Positions 1 through 10,367 of a stretch of DNA of 64,000 nucleotides are shown one piece after another. The notes under the pieces are model-generated. The model searched no databases, had not been told where the DNA came from, and saw only the letters and a program-made list of their open reading frames with translations. The stretch comes from Deltaproteobacteria bacterium (GTDB taxonomy: Bacteria > Desulfobacterota > GWC2-55-46): positions 1-64,000 of the forward strand of contig JADLDY010000021.1 of the NCBI GenBank assembly GCA_020846435.1, read 5' to 3'. Position 1 is the stretch's first letter. Each line of letters opens with the position of its first letter. The translations under genes and the position numbers were made by a program.

Positions 1-216
1 GCCGCCCTCGATGAGGCGCAAAAGACGATTTTGTCTTTGGCTTCCACCGTAAAGGAGATAAACCTCCTCAACAGCCGCATCGTTGAGAGCTCCCTGGGGA
101 ACGTGGTCAAGACGCTTTGTTTCCTGGGCAACTTCACGCAGGCGAGCACCTACAAGGCGTCAGGCTCTTTCGAGGGCTTTGCCGTCAAGGGCTCGCGCCT
201 CTCAGAGGGGGCTTAG
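1..216 (+). CDS. flgN: FlgN-like flagellar chaperone, C-terminal part
   Basis: The frame is open from base 1 and ends at TAG 214-216, so only the last 71 residues are visible and the true start lies left of the window. The segment is helical with a LLNSRIVESSLG stretch and a polar tail. FlgN is the export chaperone of the hook-junction proteins FlgK and FlgL, and it is normally encoded immediately upstream of flgK, as here (3-nt gap). The assignment rests mainly on this position; sequence similarity of the C-terminus is only suggestive. Confidence 0.6.
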   Translation, partial: AALDEAQKTILSLASTVKEINLLNSRIVESSLGNVVKTLCFLGNFTQASTYKASGSFEGFAVKGSRLSEGA

Positions 217-219
217 GCC

Positions 220-1857
220 ATGTCCAGCATAAACGCGGTCTTCGACATAGCCAAAACAGCCCTTCTCGCCAGCCAGAAGGCGATAAACGTTACATCCCAC
301 AACATAGCCAACGCCAACACCGAGGGCTACACAAGGCAGAGGGCCGTCCTCGAGACGAAAAACCCGGTCAACTTCGGCGGCCTGTTCTTCGGCACTGGGG
401 TAGACGTAGCGGGCGTCGAGAGGGTCTACGACAGCTACCAGACCATGCAGCTGCGCGACGCGTCCTCAGGGCTTGCCCGGTTCGAGACAAGAGGGCAGCA
501 CATGGCCGCTCTCGAGTCCATTCTGAACGACTTTGACGGCTCTGGCCTTTCAACGAGGCTTGACGCTTTCTTCAATTCGGTCAACGACGTTGCCGCTAAC
601 CCGTCTTCCTACGGGGAGAGGGCCGCGCTCCTTTCCAACGCCAGGGTCCTTACCGACACCTTCAACATGGCCGCGACGAACATCAACAGGGACCTTGCCA
701 GCGTAAACACCCGGATAGAGCACAAGGTCGACGCGATAAACGGACTGGCCTCTAGGATCGCCGGTTTCAACGAGCAGATATCGACGATAGAGCTCTCGGG
801 GCTTTCCGCCAACGATCTGAGGGATAAAAGGGACCTGCTCCTCGAAGAGCTTTCCGGGATAGTAGACATAAGCGTCACGGAGAACGGCACAGGCCAGGTC
901 GACGTCTACGTCGGCGGCTCGTTCATCGTCGCGGCGAACAAGACATCGACCCTTACTTCCATGCCTGATCCAAGGGACCCTGATGTGCTTAATCTCATGC
1001 TCAACGGCGGGACGATAAACGCCAGGGTAACCGGCGGGAGCCTCAAGGGCGACTTCGAAGGCATCGCGCAGTACAAGGACGCGAGGGAGCGCGTAAACCT
1101 CCTGTCAGCCTCCATTGTCAAGGAAGTGAACCTGGTGCACTCTTCAGGCTACGGGCTTGACGGCTCGACCGGCACGGACTTCTTCTCGCCTCTTTCGGTC
1201 TACACCAACGCCAGCAGCGCCAACACCGGAGGGGCCGCCATAACGAGCGGCCTGGTCACTGACCTCAACGCCCTTACCCTTGACGATTACGAGATAAGGT
1301 TTTCAGGGCCCGGCGCGTATAACGTCGTAAACCTCGATACTGACGCTGTCGTCTCCAACGGGGCCTACACGTCAGGAGCGGCGATAACCTTCGACGGCCT
1401 CAGCGTCGTCATCTCCGACAGCGCGAGGGCGCCCCAGGCTGGAGACAGGTTCGTCGTGAGCGCCACGAAAAACGCGGCAATCGAGATGGGCGTAGAAGTT
1501 ACCGACCCGAGAAAGATAGCCGCCTCATCTACCCTCGCCGGGATACCCGGGGACAACGCCAACGCTCTGGCTCTCGCCGATTTGAGGGATGTGGCTTCAA
1601 TTGATGGCGCGACCTTCAGCCAGTTCTACAACGGCATTGTCACCGACATCGGCACAGAGGCCAACGACGCGAGGATAAACTACGAGGCTCAGAACAACTT
1701 CACGCAGGAATTGAGGGCCGCCAGGGAAGCCGTCTCGGGCGTCTCCATAGAGGAAGAGGCGATAAACCTCGTAAAGCTCCAGCGGGCCTACGAGGCGGCG
1801 GCGAAGGTCATGAGCACTGTCGACCAGATGATGGAAACGATCCTGAGGCTGAGGTAG
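220..1857 (+). CDS. flgK: Flagellar hook-associated protein 1 (FlgK)
   Basis: 545 residues. The protein forms the first hook-filament junction ring and is exported through the flagellar type III apparatus. The N-terminus has the D0 helix with the rod/hook signature (SQKAINVTSHNIANANTEGY, about residues 19-38), and the C-terminus has the matching coiled-coil D0 segment (KLQRAYEAAAKVMSTVDQMM). The length is typical of the family. ATG follows GAGGGGG about 9 nt upstream. Two bases separate its stop from flgL, so the two are co-transcribed. Confidence 0.96.
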   Translation: MSSINAVFDIAKTALLASQKAINVTSHNIANANTEGYTRQRAVLETKNPVNFGGLFFGTGVDVAGVERVYDSYQTMQLRDASSGLARFETRGQHMAALESILNDFDGSGLSTRLDAFFNSVNDVAANPSSYGERAALLSNARVLTDTFNMAATNINRDLASVNTRIEHKVDAINGLASRIAGFNEQISTIELSGLSANDLRDKRDLLLEELSGIVDISVTENGTGQVDVYVGGSFIVAANKTSTLTSMPDPRDPDVLNLMLNGGTINARVTGGSLKGDFEGIAQYKDARERVNLLSASIVKEVNLVHSSGYGLDGSTGTDFFSPLSVYTNASSANTGGAAITSGLVTDLNALTLDDYEIRFSGPGAYNVVNLDTDAVVSNGAYTSGAAITFDGLSVVISDSARAPQAGDRFVVSATKNAAIEMGVEVTDPRKIAASSTLAGIPGDNANALALADLRDVASIDGATFSQFYNGIVTDIGTEANDARINYEAQNNFTQELRAAREAVSGVSIEEEAINLVKLQRAYEAAAKVMSTVDQMMETILRLR

Positions 1858-1859
1858 AT

Positions 1860-2741
1860 ATGAGGATAACGCAGAACCTTTCATACGACGCTTACGTAAA
1901 CGACCTCACGAGGCGTCAGGAAGCCATATACAGGCTCAACAGGCAGATGGCGACCGGCCACAAGGTCAACTCCGCATCCGACGACCCGGCGGCGGCCCAT
2001 AACATCCTGACCTCGAAATCCATCCTTTCGTCAATCGACCAGTACGACAGGAACGTCGATTACGGCCTCTCTTCCCTGAGCTTCACCGAGACGGCCCTCG
2101 ACAGCGCAAAGGACGCGATAATGAGGCTCCAGGAGCTCGCCGTCACGGCGGCAAGCGGCCTGTCAAGCCAGGAAGCGAGGAGCCATATGCTCTCGGAGGT
2201 GAACAACCTGCGCGAAACCCTCATCAGCATCGGCAACTCGAACTTCGAGGGCAGGTACATATTCGCCGGCTACAAGACTGATACAGAGGCGTTCGACTCC
2301 ACAGGGACCTTTCAGGGAGACGCCAACACCCAGCAGCTCAAGATAAATTCTTCAGGCTCTGTCGCGATCGGCGTCAACGGCGGCGACGTATTCAGGGGGG
2401 CCTCGGGGGGCGTGGACATATTGCAGGTGGTCGCTGATTTCTCGACTGCCCTTGCCTCAAACGACAGGGACGGGGTCCTCTCGTCGGTCACTGGCCTGGA
2501 GAACTCCTTCAACCAGGTCTCGTCTGTCGTCTCTGACATCGGCGGCAGGATCTCCAGGCTCAACGCCGCGAAGGAGGACTTCTCAGATTACCGCCTTGAG
2601 GTGAGTAGCAAGATATCAGAGCTTGAGGACGCGGACATAACGGCGCTCATATCCGACCTGAAAACCAATCAGGTCGCCCTCGAAGCGGCTCTCGCTTCCG
2701 CGGGCAAGGTCTTCAGCATCAACATATTCGATTATCTTTAG
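1860..2741 (+). CDS. flgL: Flagellar hook-associated protein 3 (FlgL)
   Basis: 293 residues. FlgL is the second junction protein, between FlgK and the filament, and is related to flagellin. The N-terminus (RITQNLSYDAYVNDLTRRQ, then NSASDDPAAA about residues 39-48) is the flagellin/FlgL D0-D1 pattern, and the C-terminal helix (SDLKTNQVALEAALASAGKV) completes the pair. It directly follows flgK and precedes csrA, a common order in flagellar operons with FliW control. Confidence 0.95.
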   Translation: MRITQNLSYDAYVNDLTRRQEAIYRLNRQMATGHKVNSASDDPAAAHNILTSKSILSSIDQYDRNVDYGLSSLSFTETALDSAKDAIMRLQELAVTAASGLSSQEARSHMLSEVNNLRETLISIGNSNFEGRYIFAGYKTDTEAFDSTGTFQGDANTQQLKINSSGSVAIGVNGGDVFRGASGGVDILQVVADFSTALASNDRDGVLSSVTGLENSFNQVSSVVSDIGGRISRLNAAKEDFSDYRLEVSSKISELEDADITALISDLKTNQVALEAALASAGKVFSINIFDYL

Positions 2742-2798
2742 AACAACCGGCCCCATGACGGGGCGCGGCGCGACATAAATGCCAGGGAGGGCACGAAA

Positions 2799-3026
2799 AT
2801 GCTGGTTTTGACAAGGAAGTCAGGCGAGGGCATAAGGATCGGCGAGGACGTAAAGGTAGTGATCGTCGAGGTGAAGGACAACCAGGTGAAGCTCGGCATC
2901 CAGGCTCCAAGCGCCTGTCCGGTCCACAGGGAAGAGGTCTACCTCCGCATCCAGGAGGAGAACATCCGGGCCGCGGGGCTTCCGAGCCAGATAGCCGACA
3001 CACTGAAGGGGTTTAAGAAAAAATGA
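2799..3026 (+). CDS. csrA: Carbon storage regulator CsrA (RNA-binding translational regulator)
   Basis: 75 residues with the invariant start MLVLTRKSGEGIRIG and the VKLGIQAP strand of the CsrA/RsmA fold. The homodimer binds GGA motifs in RNA, usually over a Shine-Dalgarno sequence, and represses translation. AGGGAGG precedes the ATG and itself contains a GGA, so autoregulation is possible. The stop overlaps the fliW start by ATGA. The csrA-fliW pair is the known antagonist pair that controls flagellin translation; matching sites are seen in the fliC leader at 21505-21581. Confidence 0.96.
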   Translation: MLVLTRKSGEGIRIGEDVKVVIVEVKDNQVKLGIQAPSACPVHREEVYLRIQEENIRAAGLPSQIADTLKGFKKK

Positions 3027-3475
3027 ATACTGCTGAAAAGACGATGCCAGAGGTGAGCTTCACGACGAGCCGTTTCGGCTCAATCACGGTTGCCGAGGAC
3101 AGGATAATAAGTTTTGTGCAGGGAGTGCCGGGCTTCGAGCGGCTCAAGCGGTTCATCCTCATCGACCACGACGCCGAAGGCGTATTCAGGTGGCTCCAGG
3201 CCGTGGACGACCCGGCTGTCGCCTTCCTCCTAACTGACCCGAACCAGTTCAGGCCTGAGTATGTAGTGCCTTTGAGAAAGGCCGACGCCGACTGCCTCGG
3301 CGTAAAAGACCCCTCGAGCCTCATAACCCTCGTCATGGTCTGCGTCTCACATGAGACAAAGGAGCTCTCCCTCAATCTGAAGGGGCCGGTCGTCTTCAAC
3401 GCCGAGAACATGCTCGCCATCCAGTGCGTCCTCGACAGGGAGGACTGCCCGTCCCATTTTCCCATAAAGATATGA
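3023..3475 (+). CDS. fliW: Flagellar assembly factor FliW (CsrA antagonist)
   Basis: 150 residues. FliW binds either unassembled flagellin or CsrA. Free FliW removes CsrA from flagellin mRNA, which couples flagellin synthesis to export. Family features are visible: FTTSRFGSITVAEDRIISF near the N-terminus, the VPGFERLKRFILI stretch (about residues 35-47), and the C-terminal NLKGPVVFNAENMLAIQ motif. The start overlaps the csrA stop (ATGA), so the two are translationally coupled. Confidence 0.95.
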   Translation: MNTAEKTMPEVSFTTSRFGSITVAEDRIISFVQGVPGFERLKRFILIDHDAEGVFRWLQAVDDPAVAFLLTDPNQFRPEYVVPLRKADADCLGVKDPSSLITLVMVCVSHETKELSLNLKGPVVFNAENMLAIQCVLDREDCPSHFPIKI

Positions 3476-3478
3476 TAG

Positions 3479-3509
3479 CCTGCCGGGGCTCCGGCAGGGC
3501 GCCCCGGCA
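3479..3509 (+). terminator. Overlapping GC-rich hairpins after fliW
   Basis: Directly after the fliW stop, 3479-3486 pairs perfectly with 3491-3498 (8 bp, 4-nt loop). The same left arm can instead pair as 3481-3489 with 3501-3509 (9 bp). No U-tract follows, so this is not a classical intrinsic terminator. It may end the flgK-fliW transcript by another route or be an mRNA 3' structure. Confidence 0.35.
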
Positions 3510-3675
3510 AAATCATCCTCCCACACAGGAAAATTTTTCTGACACGCCAGTAGAGTCATATATTTGACTTTCTTTCTGTAAATCAAGGGCTATAAACCGC
3601 CACAGCCTCTCCTCTTCGTCATAACTACCCGTAAAAACAATGTTTTTTTAAAAAATCAAGCTTCGTTTGAGTCTC

Positions 3676-3691
3676 TGGCACGGTACTTGCT
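3676..3691 (+). promoter_or_regulatory. Sigma-54 (RpoN) promoter for the flagellin glycan operon
   Basis: TGGCACGGTACTTGCT matches the -24/-12 consensus (TGGCAC-N5-TTGC). GG at 3677-3678 and GC at 3689-3690 are exactly 10 nt apart. Transcription would start near 3702, about 45 nt before the pseB ATG. The preceding 3510-3675 stretch is AT-richer and holds no gene; an activator site would be expected there but I could not identify one. Confidence 0.8.
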
Positions 3692-3695
3692 TTAG

Positions 3696-5928
<2,233 letters not shown>

Positions 5929-5951
5929 GACAAGGGAAAGGAGGAGAGAAG

Positions 5952-6134
5952 ATGCCGAAGTTCGTATGCAAGAAGTGTTCAAGGGAATTCTGGGGATGGG
6001 GAGTAAGCCACATGTACAGGGCGGGAAAGAATCTCGTATGCCCGGATTGCGGGGAGCCGCTCGAGCAGAAGATGGAAAAACTCGCGTCCCCGGACCTCTC
6101 TGACGGGTTCTTCGATGGGCCTGAAGCGGCCTGA
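5952..6134 (+). CDS. Mini zinc-ribbon protein
   Basis: 60 residues, ATG preceded by AAAGGAGGAGA. Two CxxC pairs (C6-C9 and C30-C33) should bind one zinc; the loop between them is aromatic (FWGWGVSHMY). No enzyme domain fits in this length. Its 3' end overlaps the next gene by 20 bp, so it belongs to the glycan operon. I do not recognise the family. It might be a scaffold or a carrier-like accessory of the sugar pathway; that is conjecture. Confidence 0.75.
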   Translation: MPKFVCKKCSREFWGWGVSHMYRAGKNLVCPDCGEPLEQKMEKLASPDLSDGFFDGPEAA

Positions 6135-7173
6135 GGGCCCTTACAGGGCGGCTGTAATAGGCTGCGGCAGGGTCGCCTGGATGCTCGAAGACGACCCGCT
6201 TGAGAAAAAGCCCTGCACGCACATGGGGGCTTACATGGAGCTTGCAAGGATGGGTAAAGTGGAGGTCACGGCGGCCTCCGATGTTGACCCGGCAAGGCTT
6301 CATGAGTTCGGCAAAAGGTTTGGCGTAAAAAAGCTCTTCTCCGATTACAGGGAGATGCTCTCTCAGGAGAGGCCGGAGATAGTGAGCGTATGCGCGTGGG
6401 CCCCGGAGAGGGCCTGGATGGTCACCGCGGCGCTTGAGGCCGGTGTAAAGGGCGTCTGGTGCGAGAAAGCTTTGGCCACTTCCCTTGACGAGGCAAGGGC
6501 GATAGTCGAGGCGGCGGAGAAAAAAAGCGCTTCGGTCATAGTCTCCCACATGAGGAGATGGCACGAAGAGTACGCTAAGGCAAAAGAGATAATTGAAAAA
6601 GGCGGCATAGGCGCTCTCCAGTCGATAACAAGTTATTTTAGCGGCAGCTTCATCCATACCGGCACTCACGCTTTCGATGTCCTCCGCTGGTTTGCCGGAG
6701 AGATCGAATGGATAGAAGGCACTCTTGAGGAAGGATCCGGCACACTGCCCTGGGACGTGGCTGAAGACAGGGGCGGACGGGCCTTCATAAAATTCAAAAA
6801 TGGCGTTCACGCGGCAGTATTCGCCGAATCAAAAAAATATTTTTTCTTCGAGTTCGACATCATCGGAAGTGGCGGCAGGATAAGGATAGGCAACAACGGA
6901 CTTCTCGAATATTACAGGCCTGAAGCGAGCCGCCACTACACGGGTTTCAGGGAACTCAGCCTTACGAAGTTCCCTGTTTTCAAAGAAGTGAACATCTGGA
7001 CGGCCGCGCTTGAAAACCTTCTGGACGCGATGGAAGGCCGGGCAAAAAGCAGGAACGGACCAGTTGACGGACTTGCCGCACTCGAGGCGGCTCTCGCGGT
7101 GCACGAATCTGACAGGCTCGGCGGCAAAGTCTTTCTCCCGCTTGAGTCAAGATTGAAGATAAGGAGCAGATGA
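6115..7173 (+). CDS. Gfo/Idh/MocA-family sugar dehydrogenase (first copy)
   Basis: 352 residues. NAD(P)-dependent oxidoreductase acting on sugars or cyclitols. The Rossmann loop is GCGRVAW (residues 16-22). The usual EKP catalytic motif appears as CEKALATS, so the lysine is kept and the proline is replaced by alanine. The C-terminal alpha/beta domain has THAFDVLRWFAG, where the family's catalytic histidine sits. It overlaps both neighbours, so it is in the glycan operon. The substrate is unknown; oxidation or epimerisation of the nucleotide sugar or its acyl substituent is plausible. Confidence 0.88.
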   Translation: MGLKRPEGPYRAAVIGCGRVAWMLEDDPLEKKPCTHMGAYMELARMGKVEVTAASDVDPARLHEFGKRFGVKKLFSDYREMLSQERPEIVSVCAWAPERAWMVTAALEAGVKGVWCEKALATSLDEARAIVEAAEKKSASVIVSHMRRWHEEYAKAKEIIEKGGIGALQSITSYFSGSFIHTGTHAFDVLRWFAGEIEWIEGTLEEGSGTLPWDVAEDRGGRAFIKFKNGVHAAVFAESKKYFFFEFDIIGSGGRIRIGNNGLLEYYRPEASRHYTGFRELSLTKFPVFKEVNIWTAALENLLDAMEGRAKSRNGPVDGLAALEAALAVHESDRLGGKVFLPLESRLKIRSR

Positions 7174-7175
7174 AG

Positions 7176-8219
7176 ATGAGGAACACGATAAGGATAGCGG
7201 ACAGGCAGGTCGGCCCGGGACACCCGGTCTATGTGATAGCCGAGATAGGCTCGAACCACGACTCAGACCTCGGCAAGGCAAAAGAGCTCATAAAGGCCGC
7301 AAAGCACGCAGGAGCAGACGCTGTAAAGCTCCAGTCGTTCACCGCAGAGGGGCTCCTGAACCCGTTGAAGCCTGACAGCGAAGGCAAGTGGGTAGCTCAC
7401 CCGGCTTATCCGGTAATAGAGCGCCTTACGGTCCCGGAGGAATGGCACTCGTTGCTCTTTGATTTCTGCGCCTCTATCGGCGTGACCTTTCTTTCCGCGC
7501 CGTTTGATTCAGGCAGGGCAGAGCTCCTCCATGAGATAGGCGTCCCGGCCTTCAAGCTCGCCTCCGGCGAGCTTACCAACGAGCCGCTCTTGAAGCAGGT
7601 CGCCTCCTTCGGCAGGCCGGTGATACTCTCGACTGGGGCCGCTTACCTCGAAGAGGTAAAAAGAGCGGTTGAAGTCATACTCGAGGAGAAGAACTTCGAA
7701 GTAGCCCTTCTCCACTGCGCCTCCCTTTATCCGCCGCAGTACTCTGACATGAACATAAAGGCGATGACGACCCTCGCGGCCGAGTTCGGCTGCCCAGTCG
7801 GTTTTTCAGACCATACGCCGGGGAACACTGTCGCCGTCGCCGCGGTCTCCCTCGGCGCGTCCATCATCGAAAAGCACATAACCCTCGACAGGAAGCTCAA
7901 GGGCCCGGATCACCCGTACGCTATGGAAGTGGATGAGTTCCGCTACATGGTCTCCGAGATAAGGAATCTTGAAAAGGCCCTCGGAGACGGCGTGAAAAGG
8001 CCGTCCGAGAGCGAGTTGTCCGAAAGGGTTGGGGCCAGGCGCTCTATCTACGCCAGGAAAAACATCCACACTGGCGAGGTCATAACCTCTGACATGGTCA
8101 AGCTCGTGCGCCACGCCTACGGCATGGAGCCCAGGGACCTCGGCAGCATCATCGGCAAGAAAGCTCTCCATGAGCTCGCGAAGGACATGCCGGTACAGAG
8201 GGAGGATATATGCATATAA
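7176..8219 (+). CDS. pseI: Nonulosonic acid synthase (PseI/NeuB family)
   Basis: 347 residues from ATG 7176; AAGGAG at 7161-7166 is 9 nt away, whereas an in-frame ATG at 7170 would leave only 3 nt. The enzyme condenses a 6-deoxy-2,4-diamino hexose with phosphoenolpyruvate to give a nine-carbon acid. The TIM barrel has YVIAEIGSNHDSD near the N-terminus, FKLASGELTNEPLL, and GFSDHTPG. A C-terminal SAF (antifreeze-like) domain covers about residues 285-347 (RRSIYARKNIHTGEVIT). Whether the product is pseudaminic acid or a relative cannot be decided from sequence alone. Confidence 0.92.
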   Translation: MRNTIRIADRQVGPGHPVYVIAEIGSNHDSDLGKAKELIKAAKHAGADAVKLQSFTAEGLLNPLKPDSEGKWVAHPAYPVIERLTVPEEWHSLLFDFCASIGVTFLSAPFDSGRAELLHEIGVPAFKLASGELTNEPLLKQVASFGRPVILSTGAAYLEEVKRAVEVILEEKNFEVALLHCASLYPPQYSDMNIKAMTTLAAEFGCPVGFSDHTPGNTVAVAAVSLGASIIEKHITLDRKLKGPDHPYAMEVDEFRYMVSEIRNLEKALGDGVKRPSESELSERVGARRSIYARKNIHTGEVITSDMVKLVRHAYGMEPRDLGSIIGKKALHELAKDMPVQREDICI

Positions 8220-8995
8220 GGGAAGAGTTGAGGCCGATCGTCGCTATAGTACAGGCCAGGATGAGCTCTACAAGGCTCCCCGGCAAGGTGATGAAGGGCA
8301 TAGCAGGCCGCCCCATGCTCTGGCACGTCGTCAACAGGCTCAAGGCTGCGAAGCTCATCGACGAGATAGTCGTCGCCACTACCACCGGATGCGAGGACGA
8401 CATAATAGAAGAGTGGTGCTCTCTCAACGGGACAGCGTTTTCAAGGGGCAGCCTCGATGACGTCCTTGACAGGTACTATCAGGCGGCTCTCTCTTTTGGC
8501 GCGAAGACGATAGTAAGGATAACCTCAGACTGTCCTTTGATAGAGCCGGCGCTCGTGGACAGGGCGATTGAGAGGTTCAACAAGGGAGGCTTCTCTCATG
8601 TAAGTGTCGACTCTTCCTTTCCTGACGGGTTGGACGCGGAGGTCTTCTCCTTCGAGGCCCTTGAAAAGGCCCATAAGGAGGCTGCCCTCGCGTCCGAGAG
8701 AGAGCATGTGACCCCTTACATCTGGAAGAACCCGCAACTTTTCAGCCTCGGCAAGATAAAGAGCGACGTCGACCTCTCTTCAATGCGCTGGACGGTTGAC
8801 GACGAGCGCGACCTCAAGTTCGTGACCGAGATATACGAGGGAATAGGCGCGGGCGAGAGGGTCTTCCGCATGGAAGAGGTACTGCGGTTCCTCAGGCGCA
8901 GGCCCAATGTCCTCAAGATAAACTCCTCGACCATGAGGAATGAAGGGTACGCGAAATCCCTCCGGCAGGACAGGGTTGTAAAGAAGGCCGGATAA
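8210..8995 (+). CDS. SpsF-type cytidylyltransferase
   Basis: 261 residues, GGAGG just upstream of ATG and a 10-bp overlap with pseI. The nucleotidyltransferase signature AIVQARMSSTRLPGKVM is at the N-terminus, followed by RITSDCPLIEP, the metal/nucleotide region. The family is SpsF (spore-coat polysaccharide protein F). It is distinct from the classic PseF/NeuA cytidylyltransferases, which begin with a PARGGS-type motif. In this context it most likely activates the nine-carbon acid as its CMP form. Known: SpsF and SpsG occur together with PseI-like SpsE in Bacillus. Confidence 0.85.
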   Translation: MHIREELRPIVAIVQARMSSTRLPGKVMKGIAGRPMLWHVVNRLKAAKLIDEIVVATTTGCEDDIIEEWCSLNGTAFSRGSLDDVLDRYYQAALSFGAKTIVRITSDCPLIEPALVDRAIERFNKGGFSHVSVDSSFPDGLDAEVFSFEALEKAHKEAALASEREHVTPYIWKNPQLFSLGKIKSDVDLSSMRWTVDDERDLKFVTEIYEGIGAGERVFRMEEVLRFLRRRPNVLKINSSTMRNEGYAKSLRQDRVVKKAG

Positions 8996-9021
8996 CAAAA
9001 AAGCGAAAGGTGATGAAAACA

Positions 9022-10350
9022 ATGAACCTGGCTCATAAAAAAGAAGACAAGACCGCTCTTTTTCCGGCATCCGACGCTCTCTGGGAGAGAGCTCTTACAC
9101 GCATACCGGCCGGCACACAGACCCTGAGCAAGGGGCCGAACCAGTTTGTCATGGGCATAACCCCCAAGTACCTAAAAAAGGGCAGGGGCTCCCATGTATG
9201 GGACGTGGACGGCAACGAATACATCGATTACCCGCTCGCGCTCGGGCCGATACTCCTCGGCTATGACTACGCGCCGGTTAGCGAGGCGGTCATAAACCAG
9301 GTGAAGGAAGGCACGACTTTCACGCTCATGCACCCTCTCGAAGTAGAGGTAGCCGAGCTCCTTTCAACAGTCATCCCGTGCGCCGAGATGACGAGGTTCG
9401 GCAAGAACGGCGCTGACGTCACAAGCGCGGCCGTGAAGGTCGCGAGGGCCGCGACAGGCAAAGACCATATAGCCTACTGCGGCTATCACGGCTGCCAGGA
9501 CTGGTACGCTGTCACCACTCCGAGGAACAAGGGCATCCCCGCGGCGCTCAAGAATTACATGCACGCCTTCGAGTACAACAGGATAGAGACGCTCGAGAAG
9601 CTCTTCGCGGAAAACCCCGGCAAGATAGGTTGCGTCATAATGGAAGTCCCGGGTACTGACCCTGTGATCGACATAAAGACCGGAAAGAACTTTTTGCAGC
9701 TCGCCAGGGAAGTCGCCAACAGGAATGGAGCCCTCTTCGTCCTCGACGAGATCGTCACCGGCTTCAGATATTCGCTCGGTGGCGCGCAGAAGTACTACAA
9801 CGTCGTCCCTGACCTTGCCTGCTTTGGCAAGGGAATGGCCAACGGATTCGCGATATCGGCCCTCGTCGGCAAAAAGGAGTTCATGAAGGAGCTGAACGAG
9901 GTCTTCTTCTCGATGACCTACTCGGGCGACACAATAGGTCTTGCCGCAGCACGCGCTACCATTACCGAGCTCATGGAAAAGCCCGTCATAAAACATATCT
10001 GGGACATGGGAGAGGTGCTTCATAACGGCATCAACTCCTTTGCCGAGTCCATCGGCCTCGACTTCAGAATATACGGCAAGCCGCCCAGGGGAGGCATAAG
10101 CGCGCGGAACTCCTCAGGTGAGGAAGACCTCCTCCTGAAAAGCGTCTTCTTGCAGGAGACTGTCAAGAGGGGCATTCTCTACGGCGGGCCGGTCTTTGTG
10201 AGCTACTCGCACACGAGAGAGGATATCAACAAGACTATCGCCGCCTCCTGTGATGCTCTCCGGGTTTTGAAGAAGGCGATAGAGAGCGGAAACCCGGCAA
10301 GTGTCCTTGAAGGCGAGCCCGTCGGGGTCGTCTTCAGGCAGAGAAACTGA
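9022..10350 (+). CDS. Glutamate-1-semialdehyde aminomutase-like PLP enzyme
   Basis: 442 residues from ATG 9022. AGGTGAT (9008-9014) is a 7-base match to the ribosomal SD complement and favours 9022 over GTG 9010 or ATG 9013. Class III aminotransferase fold with DEIVTGFRYSLGGAQ and the PLP lysine K270 in FGKGMANG. The whole-length match to HemL is clear, but the flagellar glycan context and lack of other heme genes argue against a heme role. Likely a mutase or transaminase on a sugar or acyl precursor; the substrate is unknown. Confidence 0.87.
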   Translation: MNLAHKKEDKTALFPASDALWERALTRIPAGTQTLSKGPNQFVMGITPKYLKKGRGSHVWDVDGNEYIDYPLALGPILLGYDYAPVSEAVINQVKEGTTFTLMHPLEVEVAELLSTVIPCAEMTRFGKNGADVTSAAVKVARAATGKDHIAYCGYHGCQDWYAVTTPRNKGIPAALKNYMHAFEYNRIETLEKLFAENPGKIGCVIMEVPGTDPVIDIKTGKNFLQLAREVANRNGALFVLDEIVTGFRYSLGGAQKYYNVVPDLACFGKGMANGFAISALVGKKEFMKELNEVFFSMTYSGDTIGLAAARATITELMEKPVIKHIWDMGEVLHNGINSFAESIGLDFRIYGKPPRGGISARNSSGEEDLLLKSVFLQETVKRGILYGGPVFVSYSHTREDINKTIAASCDALRVLKKAIESGNPASVLEGEPVGVVFRQRN

Positions 10351-10367
10351 TGAGAGGGGATGAGCGC

